Assembly: GCF_900188095.1 (NCBI RefSeq)
Contig: NZ_FZOT01000001.1
Location: 434,001-498,000 of the forward strand
Direction: 5' to 3'
Length of the DNA: 64,000 nucleotides
Source: Noviherbaspirillum humi
GTDB lineage: Bacteria > Pseudomonadota > Gammaproteobacteria > Burkholderiales > Burkholderiaceae_D
A program made the position numbers and the translations under genes. How positions within the stretch are numbered: position 1 is the first letter of the stretch; every line of letters starts with the position of its first letter. Under the pieces are notes generated by a model, which saw only the letters and a list, made by a program, of their open reading frames with translations, ran no database searches and was not told the origin of the DNA. Positions 27,833 to 37,028 of this stretch are shown here, one piece after another.

Positions 27833-27892
27833 ACAGGGCTTGCTTTGCCGCATGCGATGCTGCAGCATGCATTGAGCGCACGGCAACCCTGT
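27833..27892. other. Imperfect long hairpin between phhA and iorAB
   Basis: Stacked complementary segments: acaggg (27833-27838)/ccctgt (27887-27892), tgccg (27846-27850)/cggca (27881-27885), and an inner gcatgc pair around the palindrome atgctgcagcat. There is no T-tract. It may be a 3' end or processing structure for the hppD-phhA transcript. The rest of 27820-27998 shows no gene. Confidence 0.35.
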
Positions 27893-27998
27893 GCTACTGT
27901 TGGCTGTCAAATAATGAGAAGACGACGACCCACAAGGTCAGTCTGTTTGACTGCGAGACCCTCGCATCCAAAGACACGATTTTTGGCTTGGAGACCGA

Positions 27999-30900
27999 AT
28001 GAATGCACCGCTAGACCCCATGCAGCAGCACCTGCTGCGGGATAACATTTCCCTCGACGACAAGTTCACCCTGGAGCGCGGCCGCGCCTTCATCACCGGC
28101 ACCCAGGCCTTCATTCGGCTCGCCATGCTGCAGCGCCAGCGTGATCAGCAGGCCGGCCTCAACACCGCCGGTTTCATCACCGGCTACCGCGGTTCTCCGC
28201 TCGGCAATGTCGACATGACCGCGATGAAGGCGAAGAAATATCTGGACGCCCATCACGTCCGCTTTCATCCGGGCATGAACGAAGACCTCGCCGCCACCAG
28301 TTGCTGGGGCACGCAGCAGGTCAACCTGTTCAACGGCGCCAAGTACGACGGCGTGTTTTCCATGTGGTACGGCAAGGGTCCCGGCGTGGACCGCTGCGGC
28401 GACGTCTTCAAGCATGCCAACATGGCCGGCACCTCGAAGCATGGCGGCGTGCTGGTGCTGGCCGGCGACGACCATGCGGCCAAGTCCTCCACCAACGCCC
28501 ACCAGAGCGAGCACATCCTCAAGGCCTGCGGCATCCCGGTGCTGTATCCGTCCTCGGTGCAGGAGTACCTCGACTACGGCTTGCACGGCTGGGCCATGAG
28601 CCGCTTCACCGGCCTGTGGGTGGCGATGAAGTGCGTCACCGACATCGTGGAGTCCGGCGCTTCGGTGGAAATCGATCCCGACCGGGTGCAGATTCTGCTG
28701 CCCGAGCATTTCGAACTGCCGCCGGGCGGCCTCAACATCCGCTGGCCGGATGCGGTGCTGGAGCAGGAAGCGCGCATGAACCACTACAAATGGTATGCGG
28801 CGCTGGAGTATGCGCGCGTCAACAAGCTCAACCGCATCGTCTGGGATGCGCCGCATGCGCGCTTCGGCATCATCACCGCCGGCAAGTCCTACCTCGACAC
28901 CCGCCAGGCGCTGGCCGATCTCGGCATCGACGAGGAAGTGGCGCGCGACATCGGCATCCGCCTGTTCAAGGTGGGCATGAACTGGCCGCTCGAGGCGGAG
29001 GGCGTGCGTCAGTTCGCCCAGGGCCTGGAAGAAATCCTGGTGGTGGAGGAGAAGCGCCAGATCCTCGAATACCAGCTCAAGGAAGAGCTCTACAACTGGC
29101 GCGACGACGTGCGCCCGCGCGTGGTCGGCAAGTTCGACGATACCGGCGAATGGAACGGCAACCATCGCCAGGGCCATGGCGACTGGCTGCTGCCGGCCAC
29201 CTACGAGCTCAACCCGGCGCAGATCGCGCGCGCCATCGCCGCCCGCATCAGCAAGTACTTCGCCGGCCATCCGGCCGAGCGGCGCATCCGCGAGCGCGTG
29301 GCCTACCTCGAAGCCAAGGAAGCGGTGCTGAAGGTGGCGAGCCCGAAGCCAGACCCGGCCAAGGACCGGCTGCCGCACTTCTGTTCCGGCTGCCCGCACA
29401 ACACCTCCACCCGCGTGCCGGAAGGCAGCCGCGCGGTGGCCGGCATCGGCTGCCATTACATGGTGCTGTGGATGGACCGCCAGACCTCGACCTTCACCCA
29501 CATGGGCGCGGAAGGCGCGACCTGGATCGGCCAGGCGCCGTTCACCGAGGAGCAGCACATCTTCGCCAACCTCGGCGACGGCACCTACTTCCACTCCGGC
29601 CTGCTGGCCATCCGCGCGGCGGTGGCGGCCAGGGTCAACATGACCTACAAGATCCTATACAACGACGCGGTGGCGATGACCGGCGGCCAGCACGTGGACG
29701 GCCCGCTCGACCCGGCCATGATCTCGCGCCAGATCGCCGCCGAGGGCGTGCAGCCCATCGTGGTGGTGACCGACGAGCCGGAGAAATATCCGCACGGCGT
29801 GAACTGGGCGCCGGGGGTGACCATTCGCCATCGCGACGAGCTGGATGCGGTGCAGCGCGAGCTGCGCGAGGTGAAGGGGGTGTCGGCCATCATCTACGAC
29901 CAGACCTGCGCCTCCGAAAAGCGGCGCCGCCGCAAGCGCAACGAGTTCCCCGATCCGCCGAAGCGGGTGGTGATCAACGAAGCGGTGTGCGAAGGCTGCG
30001 GCGACTGCAGCGTGCAGTCCAATTGCCTGTCGGTGGAGCCGCTGGAAACCGAACTGGGGCGCAAGCGCCAGATCAACCAGTCGTCCTGCAACAAGGACTA
30101 CTCCTGCGTGAAGGGCTTCTGCCCCAGCTTCGTCACCGTCGAAGGCGGCCAGATGAAGAAGCTTAATAAGTCGAGCGCCAAGGAAGGCGGCGCCAGGCCC
30201 TTGCCGGCGCTGCGGGGCGGCGATCTGCCGCAGCCGCCGCTGCCGTCGACCGATGAACCCTACGGCATCCTCGTCACCGGCATCGGCGGCACCGGCGTCA
30301 TCACCATCGGCCAGATCCTGGCGATGGCGGCGCACATCGAAGGCAAGGGCTGCTCGGTGCTCGACATGAGCGGGCTGGCGCAGAAGGGCGGCCCGGTGAT
30401 GTCGCATGTGCGCCTGGCCGATCATCCCGACGACATCCATTCCACCCGCGTCGGCACCGGCGCCGCCGACCTCGTCATCGGTTGCGACGTGATCGTCACC
30501 GCCAGCCGCGATGCCCTGTCGCGCATGGGCGAGGGTCGTACCTACGCGGCGGTGAACACCACCGGCTCGCCCACCGCCGCCTTCGTGCGCAATCCGGACT
30601 GGCAGTATCCCGGCGCCACCGCCGAGGACGAGATCCGCAAAGCCTGCGGCGACGGCCGGGTCGACATGCTCGATGCCGGCCATGTCGCCACCGCGCTGAT
30701 GGGCGATGCCATCGCCACCAACATGTTCATGCTCGGCTATGCCTGGCAGAAGGGCTGGGTGCCGCTGTCGGAAGCGGCGGTGATGAAGTCGATCGAGCTC
30801 AACGGCGTGTCGGTCGAGTTCAACAAGCAGGCCTTCATCTGGGGCCGCAGCGCCGCCCATGACCTGCCTGCCGTGCTAAGCGCCGCAAAGCAGAATGACG

Positions 30901-31607
30901 CCACCGCCCAGGTGATCGAATTCAAGCGGCCGCCGCGGCTGGAGGAAGTGATCGCGCGGCGCATGGAACTGCTCACTGCCTACCAGAACCGCGCCTATGC
31001 CGAGCAGTACCGCGATTTCGTGGACCAGGTACGCGCTGCCGAAGCCAGGCTGGTGGAGGGCGGCAAGCCCCTGCGCCTGACCGAGGCGGTGGCGCGCAAC
31101 CTCTACAAGCTCATGGCCTACAAGGATGAGTATGAGGTCGCGCGCCTGCATGCCGATCCGGCTTTCCGCGCCAAGATCGCGGGCATGTTCGAAGGCGACT
31201 ACCAGCTCAAGTTCCATCTCGCGCCGCCGCTGCTGGCGCGGCGCGATGCCCAGGGCCATCTCGTCAAGCGCCAGTTCGGGCCGTGGATGATGACCGCCTT
31301 CCGCCTGCTGTCGCGCTTCAAGGGCTTGCGCGGCACGGCGCTGGATGTGTTCGGCCACACCGAGGAGCGCAGGATGGAGCGGGCGCTGATCCGCCATTAC
31401 CGCGACACCGTCGCGGCGCTGCTGGGCAAGCTGTCGGTGGATAATCTTCAAAAAGCGGTGGCGCTGGCCAGCCTCCCGGAGGATATCCGCGGCTTCGGCC
31501 ATGTGAAGGAGCGCAATCTGAATGCGGCTCGCGAGAAGGAAGCGCTGCTGCTGCAGGCGCTCGGTCTGGATGGCGCGCATCTTGGCATCACTCGTCACGC
31601 CGCCTGA
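27999..31607 (+). CDS. Fused indolepyruvate ferredoxin oxidoreductase (IorA-IorB type)
   Basis: 1202 residues. The N-terminal TPP-dependent 2-oxoacid oxidoreductase part (about 20-620) includes FITGYRGSPLGNVD and the TPP-binding FANLGDGTYFHSG region. A 4Fe-4S ferredoxin-like insert follows (about 660-710, CEGCGDCSVQSNC ... CSCVKGFC-type cysteines). The gamma domain has ITGIGGTGVITIGQ (about 753-765), and the C-terminal part carries DUF6537-like sequence. It oxidatively decarboxylates aryl-pyruvates to aryl-acetyl-CoA with ferredoxin. Downstream of hppD-phhA it probably handles phenylpyruvate or indolepyruvate. The aerobic fused form is known in proteobacteria. Confidence 0.93.
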   Translation: MNAPLDPMQQHLLRDNISLDDKFTLERGRAFITGTQAFIRLAMLQRQRDQQAGLNTAGFITGYRGSPLGNVDMTAMKAKKYLDAHHVRFHPGMNEDLAATSCWGTQQVNLFNGAKYDGVFSMWYGKGPGVDRCGDVFKHANMAGTSKHGGVLVLAGDDHAAKSSTNAHQSEHILKACGIPVLYPSSVQEYLDYGLHGWAMSRFTGLWVAMKCVTDIVESGASVEIDPDRVQILLPEHFELPPGGLNIRWPDAVLEQEARMNHYKWYAALEYARVNKLNRIVWDAPHARFGIITAGKSYLDTRQALADLGIDEEVARDIGIRLFKVGMNWPLEAEGVRQFAQGLEEILVVEEKRQILEYQLKEELYNWRDDVRPRVVGKFDDTGEWNGNHRQGHGDWLLPATYELNPAQIARAIAARISKYFAGHPAERRIRERVAYLEAKEAVLKVASPKPDPAKDRLPHFCSGCPHNTSTRVPEGSRAVAGIGCHYMVLWMDRQTSTFTHMGAEGATWIGQAPFTEEQHIFANLGDGTYFHSGLLAIRAAVAARVNMTYKILYNDAVAMTGGQHVDGPLDPAMISRQIAAEGVQPIVVVTDEPEKYPHGVNWAPGVTIRHRDELDAVQRELREVKGVSAIIYDQTCASEKRRRRKRNEFPDPPKRVVINEAVCEGCGDCSVQSNCLSVEPLETELGRKRQINQSSCNKDYSCVKGFCPSFVTVEGGQMKKLNKSSAKEGGARPLPALRGGDLPQPPLPSTDEPYGILVTGIGGTGVITIGQILAMAAHIEGKGCSVLDMSGLAQKGGPVMSHVRLADHPDDIHSTRVGTGAADLVIGCDVIVTASRDALSRMGEGRTYAAVNTTGSPTAAFVRNPDWQYPGATAEDEIRKACGDGRVDMLDAGHVATALMGDAIATNMFMLGYAWQKGWVPLSEAAVMKSIELNGVSVEFNKQAFIWGRSAAHDLPAVLSAAKQNDATAQVIEFKRPPRLEEVIARRMELLTAYQNRAYAEQYRDFVDQVRAAEARLVEGGKPLRLTEAVARNLYKLMAYKDEYEVARLHADPAFRAKIAGMFEGDYQLKFHLAPPLLARRDAQGHLVKRQFGPWMMTAFRLLSRFKGLRGTALDVFGHTEERRMERALIRHYRDTVAALLGKLSVDNLQKAVALASLPEDIRGFGHVKERNLNAAREKEALLLQALGLDGAHLGITRHAA

Positions 31608-31626
31608 GGCGGTGCGGTAACGCCAG

Positions 31627-31655
31627 GGCCCGCCGCAAGGCGGGCCTTTCGTTTT
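31627..31655 (+). terminator. Intrinsic terminator after iorAB
   Basis: The stem ggcccgcc/ggcgggcc (31627-31634, 31639-31646) with a GCAA tetraloop is followed by tttcgtttt. It lies 20 nt after the iorAB stop and separates it from the convergent chr genes. Confidence 0.85.
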
Positions 31656-31713
31656 GCGCACGCTGTTCGCGGCGCGATTCCGATGCGGTCCTGGAGAAGG
31701 CGCTTTACCTCAA

Positions 31714-32895
31714 TCAAGCATGCAGCAGCGGATGAAGCACGAGGCCAACCAGCGCCGCGACCGCGATGATGACCGGTTCCTGCAGCTTCTTGAAGCGCCA
31801 TAACAGCGCCGCCGTTGCCAGCGCGATCAGGGCGGTAGGAACGTCGATGATCGAGCGTTTCGCGATGACGATGACGGAGCCGGCGATTGCGCCCACGGCG
31901 GCCGCAGTGATGCCGTCGACGAAAGCGGTGACGCCCGGCAGCTTGCCGTATTTCTTGAAGTAAGGCGCTGGCAGGATGGTGAACAGATAGCAGGGAATGA
32001 AGGTGGCGAGCGCCGCTACCGTGGCGCCGGGAAGCCCGGCCACCAGATAGCCGATGAAGCCCACGGTAATGACCACCGGACCCGGCGTAATCATGGCGAC
32101 CGCCACCGCATCGACGAATTGCTTGTCGTTGAGCCACTGGTGCTCGGTCACGACGCCGCCATACAGAAAGGGCACGATGGCCAGGCCGGAGCCGAACACG
32201 AAGGCGCCGGCCTTGGCGAAGAACAAGCCGATTTGTGTGAGAAGCGAGACGTCCATGGAGCCGAGGAAGCTGCCAGCCATCGGTGCCTGGGTCAGCGCTG
32301 CGGCGTGCAGGCTACGCTTGCCCAACCACTTGGGCGGCGCCCGCAGCAGCCATGCCAGTACGCCGGCCGCCACGAACAGCCAGGCGATTTCGGATTCGGT
32401 CGCCACGGTGACGATGGCGAGGAGCAGGTAGATGGCCCAGAGCAGCTTGTCTCGGCCGACGCTCTTTTCGGTCAGCTTTTTCGCGCTCATGGCGATGATG
32501 CCGATGACGGCGGCCCCGACGCCATAGAACACCGCCTGCATCCAGGAGATGCCGCCGAACCGGATGTATGCCCAGCCGAGCGCGACCACCATCAGGAAGG
32601 ATGGCAGCACGAAGGCGATGCCCGCCAGCGTGGCGCCCGGGATGCGGTAGTGGACGTAGCCGAGATAGATGCCCAGCTGTGCTGCCAGCGGCCCCGGCGC
32701 GAGCTGGGCCAGCGCCAGGCCTTCCTTGTAGTCGGCTTCGGTAATCCACCGGCGGTCCTCGACCAGGTCGCGCCGCATGTAGCCCACCAGCGCGACGGGT
32801 CCGCCGAAGCCGAGGCTGCCGAGCCGCAGCATGTACAGCACCATCTGCCACAGCGTGTAGGTCGGCCGCTCCGTGGCCTGGTCTGACAGGCTCAT
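31714..32895 (-). CDS. chrA: Chromate transporter, long-chain CHR family
   Basis: 393 residues with two homologous CHR halves. The first opens with LGSLGFGGPVALVGYM and LAQLAPGPLAAQLGIYLGY; the second has FGSGLAIVPFLYGGVV and MITPGPVVITVGFIGYL. Each half has about five transmembrane helices. It exports chromate from the cytoplasm. Its start overlaps the chrB stop by 4 bp (32892-32895), indicating translational coupling. The final helix and a short C-terminus end at HPLLHA. Confidence 0.94.
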   Translation of the reverse strand: MSLSDQATERPTYTLWQMVLYMLRLGSLGFGGPVALVGYMRRDLVEDRRWITEADYKEGLALAQLAPGPLAAQLGIYLGYVHYRIPGATLAGIAFVLPSFLMVVALGWAYIRFGGISWMQAVFYGVGAAVIGIIAMSAKKLTEKSVGRDKLLWAIYLLLAIVTVATESEIAWLFVAAGVLAWLLRAPPKWLGKRSLHAAALTQAPMAGSFLGSMDVSLLTQIGLFFAKAGAFVFGSGLAIVPFLYGGVVTEHQWLNDKQFVDAVAVAMITPGPVVITVGFIGYLVAGLPGATVAALATFIPCYLFTILPAPYFKKYGKLPGVTAFVDGITAAAVGAIAGSVIVIAKRSIIDVPTALIALATAALLWRFKKLQEPVIIAVAALVGLVLHPLLHA

Positions 32896-33881
32896 GCTGG
32901 AATGCCTCCTTGGAATGTCGATTGTCCGGATTCGGAAGAAAAGTGCGCGTAAAGGGCGTCCAGGATAGGCGTCACTTCCTGCAACAGGTGATCGTCGCCG
33001 GCGGTGCCTTGCCGGATGCCGGCCAACATCGCCTCGAACCCGGCTGCCTCCGGCACGAATCCGTTGCCCGTATCGAGGACGCGCACCAGGGCGCCCAGGC
33101 GAACCAGGCCGCGGTCTTCGTCCAGGCCGAAGCTGGCCAGCAGCACCTCGAAGGTCACGCGCGCACCGACATGGGTGAAGGCAGCGCCGTCGAAGTCGAA
33201 TCCGAGCGCGTCGTTCGGGCAGTCAGCCGGCGACTCGAGCCAGACGAAGCGCGCAGCCGCATCGATGAAGCGGCGGATGAGCCAGGCGCTGGCGACCCGG
33301 TCCACCCAGAGGTGGCGTCGCGTTGCCCAGACCCGGCGACGGTAATCCTTGATGGCAAGGCGAGGAATGGCGGCCTGCACCGCCTGCGGTTCGCCTTCCG
33401 AAAGCGCCGATTCGACCGTGTTGACAAAATCCTTCCAGGCGGCCTCGGCCTTGGCGCTGGCGTCGCCGGGGAAGTAGTCGATGGCGCGCAGGGTGTCGTA
33501 GTCGCGACGCAGCCTGCGAAGCAGGCGATTCAGGTCGGGCGCCGCCGCGTCCGGAATGGATTGCCTGGCTTGTGCCAAAGTCTGTTCGAACCGGGCATAG
33601 TCGCCGCTCCGGTCAAAGCGTGCGCGGTAGGCCGCGTGCTCTGCCGCTGATGCGGGTTGAACATTGAGCAGCCAGGCGTCGCCACCTTCGCGCACGGTAT
33701 CCGAAGCCAGGTCGCCCAGGGATTGCCGCAGCCTTGCAGAGGCCGGCAGGAGATAGACGCCATCGCGCAAGGCGCTGCAGCCAAGCGCTTTCAACGCGCG
33801 CCAGATGCGCATGCGGCCGGTGGCGCTGTTTGTCGGCAGGCTGATTACCAGCAGCTGCCAGTCGGGCAGTGACTGATCCAT
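32892..33881 (-). CDS. chrB: Chromate resistance protein ChrB
   Basis: 329 residues. The N-terminal ChrB_N part (LLVISLPTNSATGRMRIWRALKALGCSALRDGVYLLP) is winged-helix-like. The C-terminal ChrB domain follows (WATRRHLWVDRVASAWLIRRFID ... GARVTFEVLLASFGL), with conserved His/Asp residues near the FDFDGAAFTHVGA motif. ChrB regulates or supports chrA in chromate resistance. A palindromic site lies 29 nt upstream of its start. The pair is isolated, with no chrC or chrF. Confidence 0.92.
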   Translation of the reverse strand: MDQSLPDWQLLVISLPTNSATGRMRIWRALKALGCSALRDGVYLLPASARLRQSLGDLASDTVREGGDAWLLNVQPASAAEHAAYRARFDRSGDYARFEQTLAQARQSIPDAAAPDLNRLLRRLRRDYDTLRAIDYFPGDASAKAEAAWKDFVNTVESALSEGEPQAVQAAIPRLAIKDYRRRVWATRRHLWVDRVASAWLIRRFIDAAARFVWLESPADCPNDALGFDFDGAAFTHVGARVTFEVLLASFGLDEDRGLVRLGALVRVLDTGNGFVPEAAGFEAMLAGIRQGTAGDDHLLQEVTPILDALYAHFSSESGQSTFQGGIPA

Positions 33882-33909
33882 GCGAAAAGGATAGCATGAG
33901 GTAACAATA

Positions 33910-33926
33910 TCTACAGAATTTGTAGA
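33910..33926 (-). promoter_or_regulatory. Candidate chr operator palindrome in promoter
   Basis: The palindrome tctaca-gaatt-tgtaga lies 29 nt upstream of chrB, in an AT-rich patch. On the minus strand a -35-like TTGTTC (33930-33925) and a -10-like TATTGT flank it, so the palindrome sits in the core promoter spacer, the usual place for a repressor site. ChrB itself is the candidate ligand. The assignment comes from position and symmetry only. Confidence 0.55.
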
Positions 33927-34069
33927 ACAAGGCGCCCTCTCAAGGGCGGGAGGCGGTTGCGGCGCGTGCCTTGCCGGTGGGCCCGATACCGCAGGATGAC
34001 TGCATCATCTCAATACCCGCGTCGACTCGCGTGCCAGACTGGTGCATCGATCCGCTTCCCGATGCCAGC

Positions 34070-34876
34070 ATGCACCCCATGACGCTGCCCAGCGCGCAAG
34101 CCATTGCACCCATTCTCGTCGGGTGCGCCGGCTGGAGCCTTTCTTCCGCCGTGCAGGAAAGCTTTCCCGCGGAAGGGACGCATCTGCAGCGCTATGCGCG
34201 CGTCCTGCCGGCGGTGGAGATCAACACCTCCTTCTACCGGCCTCACCAGCCCAAGACCTATGAGCGGTGGCGCGACAGCGTGCCGGAGCATTTCCGCTTC
34301 GCCGTCAAGGTGCCGAAGGCGATCACGCATGAAGCCAGGCTGCATGACATCGACGAGGCCCTGCTGCGCTTCATGGGCGAGGCGGGCGCGCTGGAGCGCA
34401 AGCTGGGCTGCCTGCTGGTGCAGCTGCCGCCGGGACTGCGCTTCGACGCGGCGGCTGCAGGGCAATTCTTCGCCAGGCTGCGCCGGCTGAGCGCGGCGGA
34501 TGTGGTGTGCGAACCGCGTCATCCGACCTGGTTCGGGCCGGCGGCAGCGCAGTTGCTGCGCGAGATGAAAGTGTCTTACGCGGATGCGGACCCGGCGCCG
34601 GCCGGACAGCGCCTGCCGGAAGAGAACGGCGACGTGCTCTATCTGCGGCTGCACGGCTCGCCGCGCATGTATTTCTCCGTCTATGAGCCGCAGCGCCTGC
34701 GGCAGTATGCCGACCAGGCGCTCGCCGCGGCGCGCGCCGGCAAGCGCGTCTGGTGCATCTTCGACAACACCGCCGAGGACGCGGCGGTGCCGAACGCGCT
34801 GGAATTTCTGGATATGACGGGACAGCGATTTGCTTTGCAGGCGTGCGGGGATCAGCCGTCCTCGGGCAGCAGCTGA
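34070..34876 (+). CDS. DUF72 domain-containing protein (TIM-barrel)
   Basis: 268 residues from the ATG at 34070 (or 34079). The longer frame from 33971 has an atypical N-terminus and is rejected. The hallmark ILVGCAGWSL, EINTSFYRPH, FRFAVKVPKAITHE, LLVQLPPGLRFD, CEPRHPTW and WCIFDNTAED segments identify the DUF72/YecE family. The fold is a TIM barrel. No enzymatic activity is established. The last 25 bp overlap the convergent VOC gene. Confidence 0.9.
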   Translation: MHPMTLPSAQAIAPILVGCAGWSLSSAVQESFPAEGTHLQRYARVLPAVEINTSFYRPHQPKTYERWRDSVPEHFRFAVKVPKAITHEARLHDIDEALLRFMGEAGALERKLGCLLVQLPPGLRFDAAAAGQFFARLRRLSAADVVCEPRHPTWFGPAAAQLLREMKVSYADADPAPAGQRLPEENGDVLYLRLHGSPRMYFSVYEPQRLRQYADQALAAARAGKRVWCIFDNTAEDAAVPNALEFLDMTGQRFALQACGDQPSSGSS

Positions 34877-35277
34877 GGATTCCACACGGCTTCCCACAGG
34901 TGCCCGTCCGGGTCCTGGAAGTAGCCGGCATAGCCGCCCCAGAAGGTATCGCCCGCCGGCTTGACGATCGTGGCGCCGCCTTGCTCGGCCTGGCTCATGA
35001 GCAGGTCCACCGCTTCCCGCGACGAGAGATTGTGCCCCAGCGTGATCTCGGTCGATGACGGCGCCTGCAACGGCAGGCCGCTGTCGTGGGCGATGCTGGT
35101 TCGCGGCCACAGCGCCAGCTTCAAACCCGGCTGCAGATCGAAGAAAGCCACGGCGCCATGGGCGAATTCCTGGCCGACGATGCCATCGGTCTTCAGGCCG
35201 AGGCCATCGCGGTAGAAGCGCAGCGCCCGCGCCAGGTCGGCCACGCCGAGTGTGATGACGCTGATCCGTGGGCGCAT
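34852..35277 (-). CDS. VOC family (glyoxalase-like) protein
   Basis: 141 residues from the ATG at 35277 (an upstream extension to 35361 is not credible). It has paired beta-alpha-beta-beta-beta modules: ISVITLGVADLARALRFYRDGLG at the start and GYAGYFQDPDGHLWEAVWNP at the end, the latter containing the typical metal-side Glu/His. The substrate is unknown. It is downstream of queC by 7 bp and likely co-transcribed, though no functional link is evident. Confidence 0.9.
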   Translation of the reverse strand: MRPRISVITLGVADLARALRFYRDGLGLKTDGIVGQEFAHGAVAFFDLQPGLKLALWPRTSIAHDSGLPLQAPSSTEITLGHNLSSREAVDLLMSQAEQGGATIVKPAGDTFWGGYAGYFQDPDGHLWEAVWNPQLLPEDG

Positions 35278-35284
35278 GGAACGC

Positions 35285-36025
35285 TCAGGCCTGCCTGCGT
35301 TGCAGGTAAGCGTCGTAGCCGCGCGCGCGCAGCACGCAGGCCGGGCAGGTGCCGCAGCCATGGCCCCAGGGATGCAGCGCGCCGCGCTCGCCGAGATAGC
35401 AGGTATGGGTGTCGGCGCGGATCAGGTCGACCAGCGCCCGGCCGCCGAGATTCTCCGCCAGGCGCCAGGTATCGCCCTTGTCGATCCACATCAGCGGCGT
35501 CTCCAGCTTCAACCGCGTCGCCATGCCGAGGTTGAGCGCCACCTGCAGCGCCTTCATGGTGTCGTCGCGGCAGTCGGGATAGCCGGAGTAGTCGGTCTCG
35601 CACATGCCGCCCACCAGCACGTTGAGGCCGCGGCGGTAGGCGACGGTGGCGGCCACCGTCATGAACAGCAGATTGCGCCCCGGGACGAAAGTGTTGGGCA
35701 GCCCGTTTTCCTGCATGTTGATCTCGACGTCGCGCGTCAGGGCGGTGTCGGAGATCTTGCCGATCAGCGACAGGTCGATCATGTGGTCTTCGCCGAGCTT
35801 GGCGCGCCATGCTTCCGACATGCCGCGCATCCTGTCGAGCAGGGCAGGGCGCACTTCGAGTTCGATCGCATGGCGCTGGCCGTAGTCAAAGCCGATGGTT
35901 TCCACATGGCCGTAGCGCGCCAGCGCCCAGGCGAGGCAGGTGGTGGAATCCTGGCCGCCGCTGAACAGCACCAGGGCCTTGTCCGGCTCGGCCGGCAGGA
36001 GGATGTCGGGAATGGAAGCGCTCAT
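35285..36025 (-). CDS. queC: 7-cyano-7-deazaguanine synthase
   Basis: 246 residues from the ATG at 36025 ([10 protein letters not shown]). ATP-PPi loop [18 protein letters not shown] (about 19-36). The family motif [15 protein letters not shown] and the zinc-binding C-x8-C-x2-C-x2-C, seen near the C-terminus as the cluster CGTCPAC, are present. It makes preQ0 from CDG, ATP and ammonia for queuosine in tRNA. queD and queE are not adjacent. Confidence 0.96.
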   Translation of the reverse strand: MSASIPDILLPAEPDKALVLFSGGQDSTTCLAWALARYGHVETIGFDYGQRHAIELEVRPALLDRMRGMSEAWRAKLGEDHMIDLSLIGKISDTALTRDVEINMQENGLPNTFVPGRNLLFMTVAATVAYRRGLNVLVGGMCETDYSGYPDCRDDTMKALQVALNLGMATRLKLETPLMWIDKGDTWRLAENLGGRALVDLIRADTHTCYLGERGALHPWGHGCGTCPACVLRARGYDAYLQRRQA

Positions 36026-36066
36026 GAATCGATGTCTTTCGCGGCACCATGCCGCCACGCGCATTT

Positions 36067-36227
36067 TAGAGCGGTTTTAGCCAAACTGAACCGGCTATCC
36101 CGGCCGCTTTGCCCGCGGCACGGCGTTGCGGCTCCTTGCCGTAGCCCCACTACGTCGCGTCGCCGCGCCTTGTTCCGCGGGCAAATCGCCTCGGCCTCGC
36201 CTGGTCCAGTCTGGCAAAACCGCTCTA
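36067..36227. repeat. 160-bp palindromic intergenic element
   Basis: The outer arms tagagcggtttt (36067-36078) and aaaaccgctcta (36216-36227) are perfect over 12 bp. They continue imperfectly inward (gccaaactg / cagtctggc). A second perfect pair lies inside: tttgcccgcgg (36108-36118) and ccgcgggcaaa (36175-36185), and cggcg/cgccg within that. It lies wholly in the 221-bp gap between queC and a DUF3108 gene. The nested symmetry suggests a dispersed REP/MITE-like palindromic repeat. A giant mRNA hairpin is the alternative. Confidence 0.75.
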
Positions 36228-36246
36228 GCTTAGCGCCAAAGAAGCC

Positions 36247-37011
36247 TCAGGGCTGCTTGCGGTTGACGTGCTGCAGGGTTTGCTCGACGTACTCGTCGCT
36301 GACCTCGCTGAAGCGCAGCTTCACCGGATACCATTCCTGGCTCGGCGCCAGCCAGATGTCGAGCCGCTGCGAGCGGGAGTCCGGCGGCGGCTCGCGCACG
36401 ATGTGCACCGTCTTGAGCTTGCCCATGGCGCTGTCGATGACAGGCTGGTCGATCACGCGGAAGGTCCAGGGCTCGGCGTCGCGGGCGCCGGCGACGAAGG
36501 CTTGCCACTCGCTGCCGGGCTTGAACCTGTCCGGCGTCGCGCGGGCAATGCCGATCAGCTGCCAGACCACGCTGCTGCGGTCCTGCTCGCCGCCCCTGAT
36601 CGGATACTGCTCGCTCGAGGCGCCGAAGCGAATCACCTTCGCCGTCCGGTCGAAGGTGGTGACGGTGGCCTCCTTGCGGAATCGCTTCTCGTTGAACTCC
36701 GCCGGCGCCAGGCCGAATTCGTCGATGCCCCCTTCGCTGCGCACTTCCAGTATCTTGCCGAGCAGCTGCGCGCGCGAATCGCTCTCCACCGCGTAGCGGC
36801 CATCGCCGGCGCTCCAGCGCACCGTCGCCTCGCCTTCCAGCGTGATGCCGCTCTGGCGCGCCTTCACCAGGTACTTCAATTCGGCCGACGGCGCCGGATT
36901 GATCCTGACTCTGACCGGCGCAACGTCGGCCGCCAGCAGGGGCGCCTGCAGGCAGGCACAGGCAGCGAGCAGGATCGCGGAAATCAGGCGGCGGCGCAGG
37001 CGTGTAGGCAT
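36247..37011 (-). CDS. DUF3108 domain-containing exported protein
   Basis: 254 residues. A signal peptide (about 1-28, ISAILLAACACLQAPLLAAD) precedes a beta-rich DUF3108 domain (about 35-250) with the recurring features SAGDGRYAVES, IRGGEQDRSSVVWQLIGIA and WLAPSQEWYPVKLRFSE. It is periplasmic. The function is unknown; relatives have been linked to cell-envelope or polysaccharide processes. It is the second of two tandem paralogues (17-bp gap). Confidence 0.88.
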   Translation of the reverse strand: MPTRLRRRLISAILLAACACLQAPLLAADVAPVRVRINPAPSAELKYLVKARQSGITLEGEATVRWSAGDGRYAVESDSRAQLLGKILEVRSEGGIDEFGLAPAEFNEKRFRKEATVTTFDRTAKVIRFGASSEQYPIRGGEQDRSSVVWQLIGIARATPDRFKPGSEWQAFVAGARDAEPWTFRVIDQPVIDSAMGKLKTVHIVREPPPDSRSQRLDIWLAPSQEWYPVKLRFSEVSDEYVEQTLQHVNRKQP

Positions 37012-37028
37012 GATGGTGTGCGGAACGG

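Noticed and set aside
28011-29594. 527-codon minus-strand ORF inside iorAB
   Set aside because: Antisense shadow of the TPP-enzyme coding region.
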